The notes under the pieces: generated by a model
Told to the model about the DNA's origin: nothing
The model's input: the letters and a program-made list of their open reading frames with translations, nothing else
Databases searched by the model: none
Shown here: positions 24,393 to 34,115 of the stretch, one piece after another
Position numbering within the stretch: position 1 is the first letter of the stretch
How the letters are laid out: each line of letters opens with the position of its first letter
Origin: Winogradskyella ludwigii
Lineage (GTDB): Bacteria > Bacteroidota > Bacteroidia > Flavobacteriales > Flavobacteriaceae
DNA: 64,000 nt
Assembly (NCBI RefSeq): GCF_013403985.1
Contig: NZ_JABFDF010000003.1
Coordinates: 453,326-517,325 of the forward strand
Reading direction: 5' to 3'
Program-made: the position numbers and the translations under genes

Positions 24393-26108
24393 ATGGACAC
24401 ATCCAATGATTTCCAACAGTTCCAAAACCTAGAAGCAGAACAATTACCAATTGCCAAAAACAAATTGCACAATTGGACGCATTTTGCAGGTATTTATGCC
24501 GCTGAACATGTCGCTGCTACTGAGTTTGTTATTGGTGCTACTTTTGTGGCTTTAGGAGCAACAACCAAAGACATCTTATTAGGTTTGTTAATTGGTAATA
24601 TATTAGCCGTTTTAAGTTGGACGCTCATTACATCTCCTATTGCTGTAGATACACGATTAAGTTTATACACCTACCTCAATAAAATTGCTGGAGATTCTAT
24701 GACCAAGCTTTATAATTGGGCTAATGTCATTATTTTTACTGTGATTTCTGCAGCTATGATTACAGTATCGGCTACAGCAGTACGATTTGCTTTTGATATT
24801 CCGGCACAACTCAATTGGTATCCCACAAATTTATGGTTTATAGTAATCGTTTTAATTGTAGGTTCTGTTGTGGTATCTATTGCCATATATGGGTTTAAGG
24901 CAGTCTCTGAGTTTTCTGGAATCTGTGCTCCTTGGTTATTCGTTATGTTTACTTGTGGTGCTTTTGTTCTTTTACCGGCTTTATCATTAGAGGTATTAGG
25001 AAAAACCATTCCTACAGGATGGAGCGATTTCGTAAGCTTAGGAGACCAATCCATTTGGACAGGCATAAATAGCGATGGAGAGCCTGGTATCGGGTTAACG
25101 GAAGTCATTGGTTTTGCTTGGGCAGCAAATACCATTACACACTTCGGACTTATAGACATGGCGTTGTTTCGTTTTGCTAAAAAGAAATCTTACGGATTAA
25201 CAACCAGTACAGGAATGATGTTTGGGCACTATGTGGCTTGGATTTCAGCCGGAATTATGGGAGCTGGTGCAGCCGTCATTCTCGGGAAATCAATTGTAGA
25301 ACTAGATCCAGGTGATGTAGCATACTACGCTTTAGGTTGGTCTGGTTTTGTAATCGTTATTGTAGCAGGTTGGACCACAGCAGTTGCTAACCTTTATAGA
25401 GCCGGTTTGGCAGCGCAAGCCATCTTTAAAAATCATTCGCGTAAAAAAACCACCATAGCTGTTGGTTTAGTTACCATGGTTGTCGCTTGTTTTCCTTTTG
25501 TGTTTTCTCAAATATTACCCTTACTTACTTATGCGGGTTTATTAGTAGTCCCAGTCGGAGCGATTGTATTTGCTGAACATCAAATATTCCCTCGTATTGG
25601 TTATACACGCTATTGGTTACATTACCGCCAATTAACCGTGAGCAAACCTGCCATCGCTTCATGGGCACTTGGTCTTATCTTCGGATTTGGACTAAACGCA
25701 TTAGATGTCATGTCTTTCTTTTACCTATTTATACCCACTTGGATATTTACCATAATCGTTTACACGCTTTTAGCAGGAAAATATGGTGCTAAAGACAAAT
25801 ATCCAGAAGCTGAAGAAAAAGAACTCGCACGTAACCTAAACATTGCAAAATTTCAAGAACAACAAGCAGAAACAGAGCAGGTGATTATTAAAGATATCTC
25901 AATATTTACTAAAATATTAAGAGGCATCTCGTTGTTGGTTTTAATTATAACAGTAATCTTAGCTTGTAATGTATTATTTGGAAGTGCAGACGAAGAGATC
26001 TACACACAAAACAGAGAGCTATTCTATAAATACGCATTCATCTGTACAGTAATATATTTTGTTACGGCCTATTGGGCACTTAAACGTGGAAAAATCAAAA
26101 ACACCTAA
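24393..26108 (+). CDS. NCS1-family permease, putative mannitol/polyol transporter
   Basis: A 571-aa inner-membrane transporter with 12 predicted helices. It aligns by eye with purine-cytosine permease (NCS1) proteins: AGIYAAEHVAATEFVIGATFVALGATTKDILLGLLIGNILAVLSW contains the family's first helices and the GAxxxALG motif, and FAWAANTITHFGLIDMALFRF is a mid-protein marker. Members usually carry nucleobases, hydantoin or thiamine. Here it lies 76 nt after the barrel gene and 5 nt before mannitol dehydrogenase, so a polyol substrate is the best inference. The C-terminal 100 residues carry two extra helices. Confidence 0.85.
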   Translation: MDTSNDFQQFQNLEAEQLPIAKNKLHNWTHFAGIYAAEHVAATEFVIGATFVALGATTKDILLGLLIGNILAVLSWTLITSPIAVDTRLSLYTYLNKIAGDSMTKLYNWANVIIFTVISAAMITVSATAVRFAFDIPAQLNWYPTNLWFIVIVLIVGSVVVSIAIYGFKAVSEFSGICAPWLFVMFTCGAFVLLPALSLEVLGKTIPTGWSDFVSLGDQSIWTGINSDGEPGIGLTEVIGFAWAANTITHFGLIDMALFRFAKKKSYGLTTSTGMMFGHYVAWISAGIMGAGAAVILGKSIVELDPGDVAYYALGWSGFVIVIVAGWTTAVANLYRAGLAAQAIFKNHSRKKTTIAVGLVTMVVACFPFVFSQILPLLTYAGLLVVPVGAIVFAEHQIFPRIGYTRYWLHYRQLTVSKPAIASWALGLIFGFGLNALDVMSFFYLFIPTWIFTIIVYTLLAGKYGAKDKYPEAEEKELARNLNIAKFQEQQAETEQVIIKDISIFTKILRGISLLVLIITVILACNVLFGSADEEIYTQNRELFYKYAFICTVIYFVTAYWALKRGKIKNT

Positions 26109-26113
26109 ACATC

Positions 26114-27613
26114 ATGGAAAACATAATTAAACTTAATCAAAAGAATTTAGCAGAAATTGCAAAACAAATACCTTGTCCTACTTACGATAGAAGTCAACTA
26201 AAAACAGGTATTGTACATGTGGGTATTGGCGGATTTCATAGAGCACATGAAGCCTTTTACACCGATGAATTATTACATGATGAATCTATTAAAGATTGGG
26301 GAATCTGTGGTGTGGCTTTATTAGATTTTGACACTAAAATATATAACACCTTAAAAGAACAAGACGGCTTATACACGTTAATTATAAAAGAACTCGATGG
26401 CACGCTTACCAAACGCGTTATTGGAGCAATAACAGAATGCTTATTTGCTCCTGAAGATCCTATTAAAGTGATTGAAAAAATGGCGAGTCCAGAGGTTAAA
26501 ATCATCACCTTAACCATCACAGAAGGCGGTTATAACTATAATGAAGCAACCAAAGAATTCGATTTTAGCAATCCATTAATTCAGCACGATTTAGAACACC
26601 CGAAAGCACCTAAAACTATTTTCGGTTATTTAACCCAAGCTTTAAAACTGAGAAAAGAACGCAGTTTAAAAGGTTGCACCATTCAATCTTGCGATAACAT
26701 TCAAGGTAATGGACACATGACCAAAAGAATGTTACTTAGCTATGTAAAAACGGCTGAACCTGAATTATTAGCTTGGATAGAAACGAACGTCTCATTTCCA
26801 AATGCTATGGTGGATAGAATTACACCTGCAACATCTCCATTAGACATCGAAAAATTAAAAGAAACTTCTGGGATTGATGATGCCTGGCCAGTCGTTTGCG
26901 AACCGTTTAAACAATGGGTTATTGAAGACGATTTTATAGCAGGACGTCCAGCTTGGGAAACCGTTGGTGCACAATTTGTAGATGATGTTGTGCCTTACGA
27001 AAAAATGAAATTAAGCTTACTAAACGCAGGACATTCTGTATTGGGAATTCTTGGGGCATTATATGGCTATTCAACCATAGATGAAGCTGTAGGGAATGCA
27101 GATATCAGTTCGTTTTTAAGAATATATATGGGCAACGAAGTCACACCAACACTAGGTGATTTAGAAGGCGTAAACTTAAAAAATTATAAATTCTCATTAA
27201 TACAACGGTTTGGAAATACCTATATAAAAGATCAAATTGATCGTATTTGCTCACAGAGTTCTGCTAAAATTCCCATATTTATTTTACCAACCATCAACAC
27301 ACAATTAGAGACAAAGGGATCTATTGATCATGCCGCTTTTATAATCGCTGCGTTTGCCATTTATAGTGTTGGCGAAAATGAATTTGGAACACAACTCATC
27401 ATTAAAGATGCTATGGAAAGTGTTTTAAATGAAAAAGCCATCGCAGCCAGAACCAATCCTGAAGCCTTTTTAGAAATAGAAGCCATATTTGGATCTCTTA
27501 AAGACAACAAAACGTTTGTAAAATCGTATTTCAACGCCTATCAAAACATTGTTCAAAACGGTATTGAAAAATCAGTGAAGGATATTAACAGTAATGTTTT
27601 AAACGAAATTTAG
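26114..27613 (+). CDS. Mannitol dehydrogenase family protein
   Basis: A 499-aa long-chain polyol dehydrogenase, probably mannitol 2-dehydrogenase, which oxidises mannitol to fructose with NAD(P)+. The Rossmann region has IVHVGIGGFHRAHEAFYTDELL, the middle has QSCDNIQGNGHMTKRM, and the catalytic block is KLSLLNAGHSVLGILGALYGY with the conserved Lys, Asn and His. Length and order of motifs match the family. The fructokinase gene starts right after its stop, which fits mannitol to fructose to fructose 6-phosphate. Fructuronate or arabinitol use is less likely in this setting. Confidence 0.92.
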   Translation: MENIIKLNQKNLAEIAKQIPCPTYDRSQLKTGIVHVGIGGFHRAHEAFYTDELLHDESIKDWGICGVALLDFDTKIYNTLKEQDGLYTLIIKELDGTLTKRVIGAITECLFAPEDPIKVIEKMASPEVKIITLTITEGGYNYNEATKEFDFSNPLIQHDLEHPKAPKTIFGYLTQALKLRKERSLKGCTIQSCDNIQGNGHMTKRMLLSYVKTAEPELLAWIETNVSFPNAMVDRITPATSPLDIEKLKETSGIDDAWPVVCEPFKQWVIEDDFIAGRPAWETVGAQFVDDVVPYEKMKLSLLNAGHSVLGILGALYGYSTIDEAVGNADISSFLRIYMGNEVTPTLGDLEGVNLKNYKFSLIQRFGNTYIKDQIDRICSQSSAKIPIFILPTINTQLETKGSIDHAAFIIAAFAIYSVGENEFGTQLIIKDAMESVLNEKAIAARTNPEAFLEIEAIFGSLKDNKTFVKSYFNAYQNIVQNGIEKSVKDINSNVLNEI

Positions 27614-28498
27614 ATGAAAAATATAGTTTGTTTTGGTGAGGTGCTATGGGACGTATTCCCAACGCATAAAAAAATAGGAGGAGCACCGCTAAATGTTGCT
27701 TTACGATTGCAATCCTTAGGCAACAACGTTTCTATGATTACGAGCATAGGTGCAGACAAAAAAGGTGAAAAAATTAAGACATTCATACAAGAACATGGTG
27801 TAAATATAAATAACCTACAAATTGACGAGATCCTAAAAACAGGTAAAGTAAAAGTCATGTTGAATGAAAAAGGATCGGCTTCTTATAATATTATGTATCC
27901 AAGAGCATGGGATAATATTCAGCTCACAGCAGATGCTAAGATAGCAACAGAAATGGCAGATGCCTTTGTGTTTGGAAGTTTAATAGCAAGAGACGATGTA
28001 TCAAGACATACATTACATGAACTCTTAAAATTAGCGAAATATAAGATTTTCGATGTCAACCTAAGAGCACCATATTATACCATCGACGTTTTAAATCATT
28101 TAATGAATGAAGCCGATTTTATTAAATTCAACGACGACGAAATCTTTGAAATCGGAGAAAAGCTAAACTCTAAAACACATTCTTTAGAGCAAAATATGCA
28201 ATTCATCGCAAAACAGACCAATACCAAAACCATTTGTGTGACCAAAGGACGTCATGGCGCTATTTTATACTACAACGATATGTTTTATTACAATAGTGGT
28301 TACCATATTGATGTGGTAGATACGGTTGGTGCTGGTGATTCTTTTTTAGCATCTTTAATTAATAAATTGATTAATAATGGAAATCCTCAAGAGGCTTTAA
28401 ATTTTGCCTGTGCTATTGGAGCACTTGTCGCAGGAAGTGAAGGAGCCAATCCTGAAATAAAAACAGAAGACATTTATCAGTTTATAGCACCGATTTAA
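27614..28498 (+). CDS. PfkB-family fructokinase
   Basis: A 294-aa cytoplasmic ribokinase-fold sugar kinase. The N-terminal signature is CFGEVLWDVFPTHKKIGGAPLNVA and the C-terminal one is DTVGAGDSFLASL, with the catalytic Asp in GAGD. ATP-binding residues appear in VTKGRHGAIL. The gene begins at the base after the mannitol dehydrogenase stop, so it should phosphorylate the fructose made there. It is the last gene of the mannitol operon, closed by the hairpins at 28525-28597. Confidence 0.9.
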   Translation: MKNIVCFGEVLWDVFPTHKKIGGAPLNVALRLQSLGNNVSMITSIGADKKGEKIKTFIQEHGVNINNLQIDEILKTGKVKVMLNEKGSASYNIMYPRAWDNIQLTADAKIATEMADAFVFGSLIARDDVSRHTLHELLKLAKYKIFDVNLRAPYYTIDVLNHLMNEADFIKFNDDEIFEIGEKLNSKTHSLEQNMQFIAKQTNTKTICVTKGRHGAILYYNDMFYYNSGYHIDVVDTVGAGDSFLASLINKLINNGNPQEALNFACAIGALVAGSEGANPEIKTEDIYQFIAPI

Positions 28499-28524
28499 TA
28501 AGTTATTCTATATAAGGATGACGC

Positions 28525-28555
28525 GTTCTCAATTAGAGTAAACAAAATTGAGAAC
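28525..28555 (+). terminator. First hairpin after the mannitol operon
   Basis: Perfect 10-bp stem GTTCTCAATT/AATTGAGAAC with an 11-nt loop, followed by A-rich DNA. It has no T-run of its own and probably assists the terminator just downstream. Confidence 0.5.
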
Positions 28556-28561
28556 AATAAA

Positions 28562-28597
28562 AAAAAGCCAGATAAATAATAATTCATCTGGCTTTTT
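28562..28597. terminator. Bidirectional terminator between convergent genes
   Basis: AAAAAGCCAGAT (28562-28573) pairs perfectly with ATCTGGCTTTTT (28586-28597) over a 12-nt loop. T-runs on both strands can end the mannitol operon and the convergent T9SS-cargo gene. Confidence 0.9.
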
Positions 28598-28622
28598 AAA
28601 TTCAATAAATATAAAGATACGG

Positions 28623-30632
28623 TTACTTAGATATCACGCGTTTTACAATAGTACCTTCACTAGTGATAAAGCGTATAAATAAGATCTTATTATTTTGAGA
28701 TACAGTAGATAAATCAAGACTAATAACAGAATCATCATCATCTTTACTAATCGTATGCGTTAAACGTTTTAATAAACGTCCACTAATGTCAACGATTTCA
28801 ATAGTCGCATTCGCATCTAGAGTAGTGCTGTATTTTAAATGTAACGTCCCATTAAATGGAACAGGATAAGCTTCGAGATTAAAACTATGTCTATAAAAAG
28901 GACCTGATGAAGCAGAGCCATCGCAAGCATCTCCTAAACCATTACCATCAGAATCCGTCTGATCGGGATTATAGGCATATATACAGTTATCTACGCAATC
29001 TGCAACACCATCTTGATCCGTATCGGCAAAGCCTTCATCTATAACACCATCTCCATTGTTATCAATACCATCACAAATTTCTTCTATTTCTGGTTCATCA
29101 CAAACATCACCAATTCCGTTACCATCTAAATCGGCTTGATCTGCATTAGCAACTTCTGGACAGTTATCAATACAATCTGCAACACCATCTCCATCAGTAT
29201 CTGCAAAGCCTTCATCGATAACACCGTCTCCGTTATTATCAATACCATCGCAAATTTCTTCTATTTCAGGTTCATCACAAACATCACCAATGCCGTTACC
29301 ATCTAAATCAGCTTGATCGGCATTAGCTACTTCTGGACAGTTATCTATACAATCTGCAACACCATCTCCATCAGTATCGGCAAAGCCTTCATCGATAACA
29401 CCGTCTCCGTTATTATCAATACCATCACAAATTTCTTCTATTTCTGGTTCGTCGCAAACATCACCAATGCCATTACCATCTAAATCGGCTTGATCTGCAT
29501 TAGCAACTTCTGGACAGTTATCAATACAATCTGCAACACCATCTCCATCACTATCGGCAAAGCCTTCATCGATAATACCGTCTCCATTGTTATCAATACC
29601 ATCGCAAATTTCTTCAGAAGTTGTTGGAGGAAAACCTACAGTTGTATCAAATAAATAAGGATGAACTTCTCCTGAATTCTGCTCAAAGGCTTCAACTATA
29701 ATTTGCCCATCAATATTAAAATTACTTCGATTATTAAAACGAGCATTGGGCGCGTAAATAGTGCCATAAATTTGTGCTCCTCCAGTATAATTAAGAGTCG
29801 AACTTACATCTGCAAAATTGTATAAAATATAAGGTGCATAACTTAAAGGACCTCCTACAATATTAGGCCAACTGTGTAATGTCACCACATCGGGATCTGC
29901 GCTAACAGTAGTAATATTAACAATAAATGGAGTCATTTCTGATGGCACTAAACCATTAAACTTAATCTCACTAAAGCTATTAAATTCTGCAACGGTTAAA
30001 TTAATAACGTTGGTAGCATTCGGAATTAAATCAACCCATAATTTACCTTGACTAAATTCATTTAAGTTCCAAGAGACATTGGTATTTTGTGTATTTAAAT
30101 AATCTGAAACAGCTATAAACTCATTAAACGCAGCTGTAAAATCTATTTGAGGATCTGCAGCAATAGAGGTATAGGCCTGTGGCGTAGAAAGTGCGATACT
30201 TGGTGTACTATCAAAAGAACCTCCTAATGCTGTAATTCGGGTATTAGCAATCACATTGTTTTGGTCCACTTCAAAAATAGTACTCGTAGACAAATCACCG
30301 ATCTTAATATAGTTGTTTTCTAAAACTTGTAGCCGACCAGAGACATAATTAACTTTACCGTTCACCACCAACGCAGTGGGTTGTGCATCTCCGTTATAAT
30401 ACGTGTTTCCGCCAAAGATATTCAGCGTGCCATCGAGAGTTAAATCACCTCCAATAGCCCAAGAACCTTCAGATTCTGTTTTGATGGCTATAGCATTACC
30501 AGAAGTAAAAACATTAAAATTTGTAGCGGCGGCTGTAGGATTTACAGCATCAGATTGTGCGTTTAGATGACTGCTAACATTGAAAAATGAATAGCAAACA
30601 ACGAAACTAAATAGTAGTTTTTTAATTTCCAT
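28623..30632 (-). CDS. T9SS-secreted choice-of-anchor-A protein with MopE/TSP3 repeats
   Basis: A 669-aa secreted protein. It has a signal peptide ([21 protein letters not shown]), then a choice-of-anchor-A-like domain (about residues 35-335) with [12 protein letters not shown] and [13 protein letters not shown]. Next come three and a half repeats of 59 residues alternating a MopE-type [19 protein letters not shown] unit and a thrombospondin type-3-like Ca-binding unit [19 protein letters not shown]-terminal T9SS type A sorting domain starts at about [13 protein letters not shown] and ends in the basic VKRVISK. It is probably a surface-attached adhesin or matrix protein. Confidence 0.88.
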   Translation of the reverse strand: MEIKKLLFSFVVCYSFFNVSSHLNAQSDAVNPTAAATNFNVFTSGNAIAIKTESEGSWAIGGDLTLDGTLNIFGGNTYYNGDAQPTALVVNGKVNYVSGRLQVLENNYIKIGDLSTSTIFEVDQNNVIANTRITALGGSFDSTPSIALSTPQAYTSIAADPQIDFTAAFNEFIAVSDYLNTQNTNVSWNLNEFSQGKLWVDLIPNATNVINLTVAEFNSFSEIKFNGLVPSEMTPFIVNITTVSADPDVVTLHSWPNIVGGPLSYAPYILYNFADVSSTLNYTGGAQIYGTIYAPNARFNNRSNFNIDGQIIVEAFEQNSGEVHPYLFDTTVGFPPTTSEEICDGIDNNGDGIIDEGFADSDGDGVADCIDNCPEVANADQADLDGNGIGDVCDEPEIEEICDGIDNNGDGVIDEGFADTDGDGVADCIDNCPEVANADQADLDGNGIGDVCDEPEIEEICDGIDNNGDGVIDEGFADTDGDGVADCIDNCPEVANADQADLDGNGIGDVCDEPEIEEICDGIDNNGDGVIDEGFADTDQDGVADCVDNCIYAYNPDQTDSDGNGLGDACDGSASSGPFYRHSFNLEAYPVPFNGTLHLKYSTTLDANATIEIVDISGRLLKRLTHTISKDDDDSVISLDLSTVSQNNKILFIRFITSEGTIVKRVISK
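28924..29616 (-). repeat. 177-bp coding tandem repeats
   Basis: Units of 177 bp (59 codons), nearly identical at DNA level, repeat about 3.9 times within the T9SS-cargo gene. The last unit diverges after the [14 protein letters not shown] part. The high identity suggests recent expansion or gene conversion. Confidence 0.9.
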
Positions 30633-30822
30633 AAAATGTATTTGTAGGTTAAGTATAACAAAAATAACATTTTAAGCGTTAATTATGTGTCGTTCATCGA
30701 ATAGTGGAGGATAATTTTAAAAAATAGAACAAATAAATGGCTTGATTTAAGTATAATGTCTGATTATATCTCGAATTTGAAAAATCTAGAAAGATCGCTT
30801 GTACACAAACATCTATAAGACA

Positions 30823-31689
30823 TTAAGGTTTAGTCTTTTCTGATTTTTTAAACTTATAAATCACCCCAAAGTTAAGTCCGAAGGAAGAATAAGGGACTTT
30901 AACGGCTAATTCTTTGGAAGGATCTGTATTATCACTCGACAACTCATCAACATAAGTCGTCGTTTTATAAGTTCCGGCAGGTAAATTATCTAACGTATAG
31001 AGCCCTTGTACGGCAACCGTACCATCAGGTAAAACAACATTGGTATTAAACGCTGTAATTTCAGAATCTTTTCGCTTCAAACTAATACCATAATACTCGG
31101 CTTCGGCAAACACACTAAAGTGATCGTTTAAAGGATACTCGTAACCAATAGCAGCGACAAAACCTAAAGGAAATTGGCCGTGATAATCTTCAACATAGTT
31201 CGTCTCAGAATACGAGCCAAGTGGCACACCTATGGCATCAGCTTCTGCTTGAGAAAACGTAGATTTCTGATGCACAACAGCTTCAGTCTTACCTCCCAAT
31301 TTAACAAGCGCACCAATACGACCATAAACATTAGGATTAAAGCGATAAACTAAAGACGCTGCAGCTCCAAAAGCACGTGCTCTAGCAACAGCATCCACAT
31401 CATATCCTGTAAGATGAACTTTAGAAACCGTCTGATCAGAACCGTGCAGATATCCCAAACTCAAATCAACTCCAAAATGCGCATTAAAAAAATACGTTCC
31501 GCGTAATTGAGCATTTAAACCTTCGCCATAACTACCATAGGCATTTTCTGCACCACCAGAGTTCTGAATTTCTCCAGTCTTCATTCCTGCACTACCAATG
31601 GCATAACCACCGCTTGCCGAAACTTGAAATTGTGCATAAGCTATGCTGCTTAGCAATAATGCTATACATACAATAAGAATCTGTTTCAT
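30823..31689 (-). CDS. Outer-membrane beta-barrel protein
   Basis: A 288-aa exported protein with signal peptide MKQILIVCIALLLSSIAYAQ. Strands such as FQVSASGGYAIGSAG, HFGVDLSLGYLHGSDQ, ASLVYRFNPNVYGRIGALVKLGG, PLGFVAAIGYEYPLNDHFSVFAEAEYYG and SSFGLNFGVIYKF fit an OmpA/opacity-like eight-strand barrel; the GYEYPLNDHFSVFAEAEY segment is typical of this superfamily. There is no periplasmic OmpA domain. It stands alone and is divergent from the histidine kinase gene. No function can be assigned beyond outer-membrane location. Confidence 0.75.
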   Translation of the reverse strand: MKQILIVCIALLLSSIAYAQFQVSASGGYAIGSAGMKTGEIQNSGGAENAYGSYGEGLNAQLRGTYFFNAHFGVDLSLGYLHGSDQTVSKVHLTGYDVDAVARARAFGAAASLVYRFNPNVYGRIGALVKLGGKTEAVVHQKSTFSQAEADAIGVPLGSYSETNYVEDYHGQFPLGFVAAIGYEYPLNDHFSVFAEAEYYGISLKRKDSEITAFNTNVVLPDGTVAVQGLYTLDNLPAGTYKTTTYVDELSSDNTDPSKELAVKVPYSSFGLNFGVIYKFKKSEKTKP

Positions 31690-31912
31690 AAGATAAAAAT
31701 TAAGAAGTCAAAAATTAACCATCCTAAAGATACGATTTCTTAAGGGGGTTTAACGTTAAGTTTTTCATAATTATGAAACGAAATTTAGATAAAAGCGATG
31801 CCAACAAAACCTAAAAAAATAACGTGTTTACAACATCTTATTTTTGTAATACCAATGAAAATAGTATATTCGAAAAAGGAAAGAGACTCCTCCTTAAATA
31901 CCAATAAGTCAG

Positions 31913-33220
31913 ATGAAAACCGAAAACCAAACGAATACAGAAAATAGTCTGAAACAACTAGAAAAAGACAGAATCATTGAAAGACAACTTCGCTTTCAAG
32001 ACTTATTAATTAATATTTCTACAACCTATATCAATTCAGATTTATCAGACATCGATAAATTAATTAATACATCCTTAAAACAAATTGGGGAGTTTGTAGA
32101 AGCAGACCGTAGTTATGTTTTCTCTTACGATTTCGAAAAAAATGAAACCTCAAACACCTACGAATGGTGCTCTAAAGGTATTGATCCCGAAATAGAGAAT
32201 TTACAAAATATTCCTATAGAATATATCACACAATGGACAGATGCACACAAAAAAGGAGAAGCCTTTTATGTTGAAGACGTCAGCCTCTTGCCTAAGGATG
32301 GTGAATTAGGACTACGTGCCGTTCTAGAACCGCAAGGCATTAAAAGTTTGATTACCATACCTAAAATTAAAAACAATGAATTAATTGGATTTATTGGTTT
32401 TGATTCGGTAAAAAAAATCAATAAATATAACGACAATGAAAAAGATATTCTTTTCGTTTATGCAAACATGCTAGTCAATGTTATACAGAGAAAAGAAAAC
32501 GAAGTACAAATAAAAGCACAAGAAAAAAAGAAAGAAGAATTATTAAAAAACTTATCACTTCAAAACAAAGAATTAAACGAATATGCCCATGTAGTGTCTC
32601 ATGATTTAAAAGCACCACTTATAAATATACATACACTAATAGGTTGGTTCATAGACGATAACAAAGAAGCACTAGGAAAAGAGCTTTTAGCTCCATTAAA
32701 CAATGCATTGCTTAATGTCGAAAAAATGGATAATCTTATTAAAGGGATTTTAGATTATTCAACAATCGATAAATTAGAAGCGCAAGACTCACTTATCAAT
32801 TTCAATTCTATTATTGAAGAACTACTTAAAACACTATTAATTCCAAGCAACATAACCATCAGCATTCAAGATAATTTGCCTAACATCTATGGTAACGCAT
32901 GGAAATTCAAACAGGTTTTTCAAAACTTAATTCAAAATGCCATTAAGTATTCGGATAAAGAAAATGGCAAAATAGAAATCGGATTCACGGAAAGCAAAGA
33001 TCATTTCCAGTTCTTTGTCAAAGACAATGGCATCGGCATTAACAAAAATTACTTCGATAAAATATTTAAAGTCTTTACCAGATTAGAAAGCACAGGCACG
33101 TCTTCAGGTATTGGACTCTCCATTGTAAAAAAAATAATCACGTATTATAAGGGTGAGATTTGGCTAGAAAGCGAAGAGGGGAGTGGTACTACATTTTATT
33201 TTACACTTTCAAAATCCTAA
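31913..33220 (+). CDS. GAF-domain sensor histidine kinase
   Basis: A 435-aa soluble kinase without membrane helices. A GAF sensor domain spans about residues 28-193 (FVEADRSYVFSYD, IKSLITIPKIKNNELIGFIGFDS). A short coiled coil follows, then HisKA with His230 in YAHVVSHDLKAPL and a HATPase domain with FQNLIQNAIKYS (N box), VKDNGIGI (G1) and SGIGLSIVKKI (G2). The tail WLESEEGSGTTFYFTL is typical. No response regulator gene is adjacent, so it is an orphan kinase. Cytoplasmic; the ligand is unknown. It belongs to the phytochrome-like Bacteroidota group. Confidence 0.92.
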   Translation: MKTENQTNTENSLKQLEKDRIIERQLRFQDLLINISTTYINSDLSDIDKLINTSLKQIGEFVEADRSYVFSYDFEKNETSNTYEWCSKGIDPEIENLQNIPIEYITQWTDAHKKGEAFYVEDVSLLPKDGELGLRAVLEPQGIKSLITIPKIKNNELIGFIGFDSVKKINKYNDNEKDILFVYANMLVNVIQRKENEVQIKAQEKKKEELLKNLSLQNKELNEYAHVVSHDLKAPLINIHTLIGWFIDDNKEALGKELLAPLNNALLNVEKMDNLIKGILDYSTIDKLEAQDSLINFNSIIEELLKTLLIPSNITISIQDNLPNIYGNAWKFKQVFQNLIQNAIKYSDKENGKIEIGFTESKDHFQFFVKDNGIGINKNYFDKIFKVFTRLESTGTSSGIGLSIVKKIITYYKGEIWLESEEGSGTTFYFTLSKS

Positions 33221-33501
33221 ACAATTCCTTCACAATTAAACGCAATTGGAAGTACGCTTTAAAGTGGCTAGAAAACGAGACTGTTAATTGCAACTAAGTG
33301 ATATATACCATTATGATGATTCGCACATTTTGACAAACGCAAAAGCAAATCATAACACTCCATCAGTTTAAAGTTTAGTTACCGCAACCTATAAAGGTTC
33401 TATAGAATTTAACCTTACTACCAGACCTAATAAAAAAGGGGCTTAATGAATACCTAAAGCTTCTGAAATTTATAACAACAACGAAATAAACAACAGTAAC
33501 A

Positions 33502-33987
33502 ATGAGAAAAATAGACGCATTATTAGCTGAATATGCCGTAAGCCACCAAACAAAATTAAATATTGCCATACATTATGTTTGTGTACCGCTCATCTTTTTT
33601 AGTCTAATTGGCTTATTGGCTAGCATTCCTTTACCTGAATCTATCATTGGTGTTTTTCCAAAGGCACTAGCTCCTTATATTCATTTGGGAACACTTGTTA
33701 TTTTATTGGGTTTAAGCTATTACTTACGCTTATCAATAGTGTTGTTTTTAGGTATAATCGTATTTTCTGTTCTGGTTCTTTTTACCATTCACCAAATTGA
33801 ATTATTACAAATAGCACCACTTTGGATGCTAATGCTCGGAGTGTTTGTAGTCTCTTGGATTGGTCAATTTATTGGACATAACCATGAGGGAAAAAAACCG
33901 TCGTTTCTAAAAGATTTACAATTCTTAATGATTGGTCCTGCCTGGACAATGAGTCATGTGTTTGATGCTTTTAAAATTAAATTTTAA
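33502..33987 (+). CDS. DUF962/Mpo1-like membrane protein
   Basis: A 161-aa membrane protein with four helices. Family marks are YAVSHQTKLNIAIHYVCVPLIFFSLIGLL near the N-terminus, with the conserved His, and WIGQFIGHNHEGKKPSFLKDLQFLMIGPAWTM near the C-terminus, with the His pair of the dioxygenase site. The yeast relative Mpo1 is an Fe2+-dependent dioxygenase that alpha-oxidises 2-hydroxy fatty acids. A similar lipid role is plausible here but not shown. It is flanked by 280 nt without a gene upstream and 128 nt downstream. Confidence 0.85.
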   Translation: MRKIDALLAEYAVSHQTKLNIAIHYVCVPLIFFSLIGLLASIPLPESIIGVFPKALAPYIHLGTLVILLGLSYYLRLSIVLFLGIIVFSVLVLFTIHQIELLQIAPLWMLMLGVFVVSWIGQFIGHNHEGKKPSFLKDLQFLMIGPAWTMSHVFDAFKIKF

Positions 33988-34115
33988 CAAGAAATAAGAG
34001 GGATGAAGTGCTATACCTTAAGCTTATTTTTTTCATAATAAAATGTTATTTATAAAACAAGATTGATTTTAAGGCGTTATTATTACAACATCAAAACCTT
34101 ATCAATCAATCAGCT

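Noticed and set aside
33221..33501. Possible small gene or RNA between the GAF kinase and DUF962 genes
   Set aside because: No frame with a plausible start, no strong stem-loop and no repeat was found in these 281 nt.
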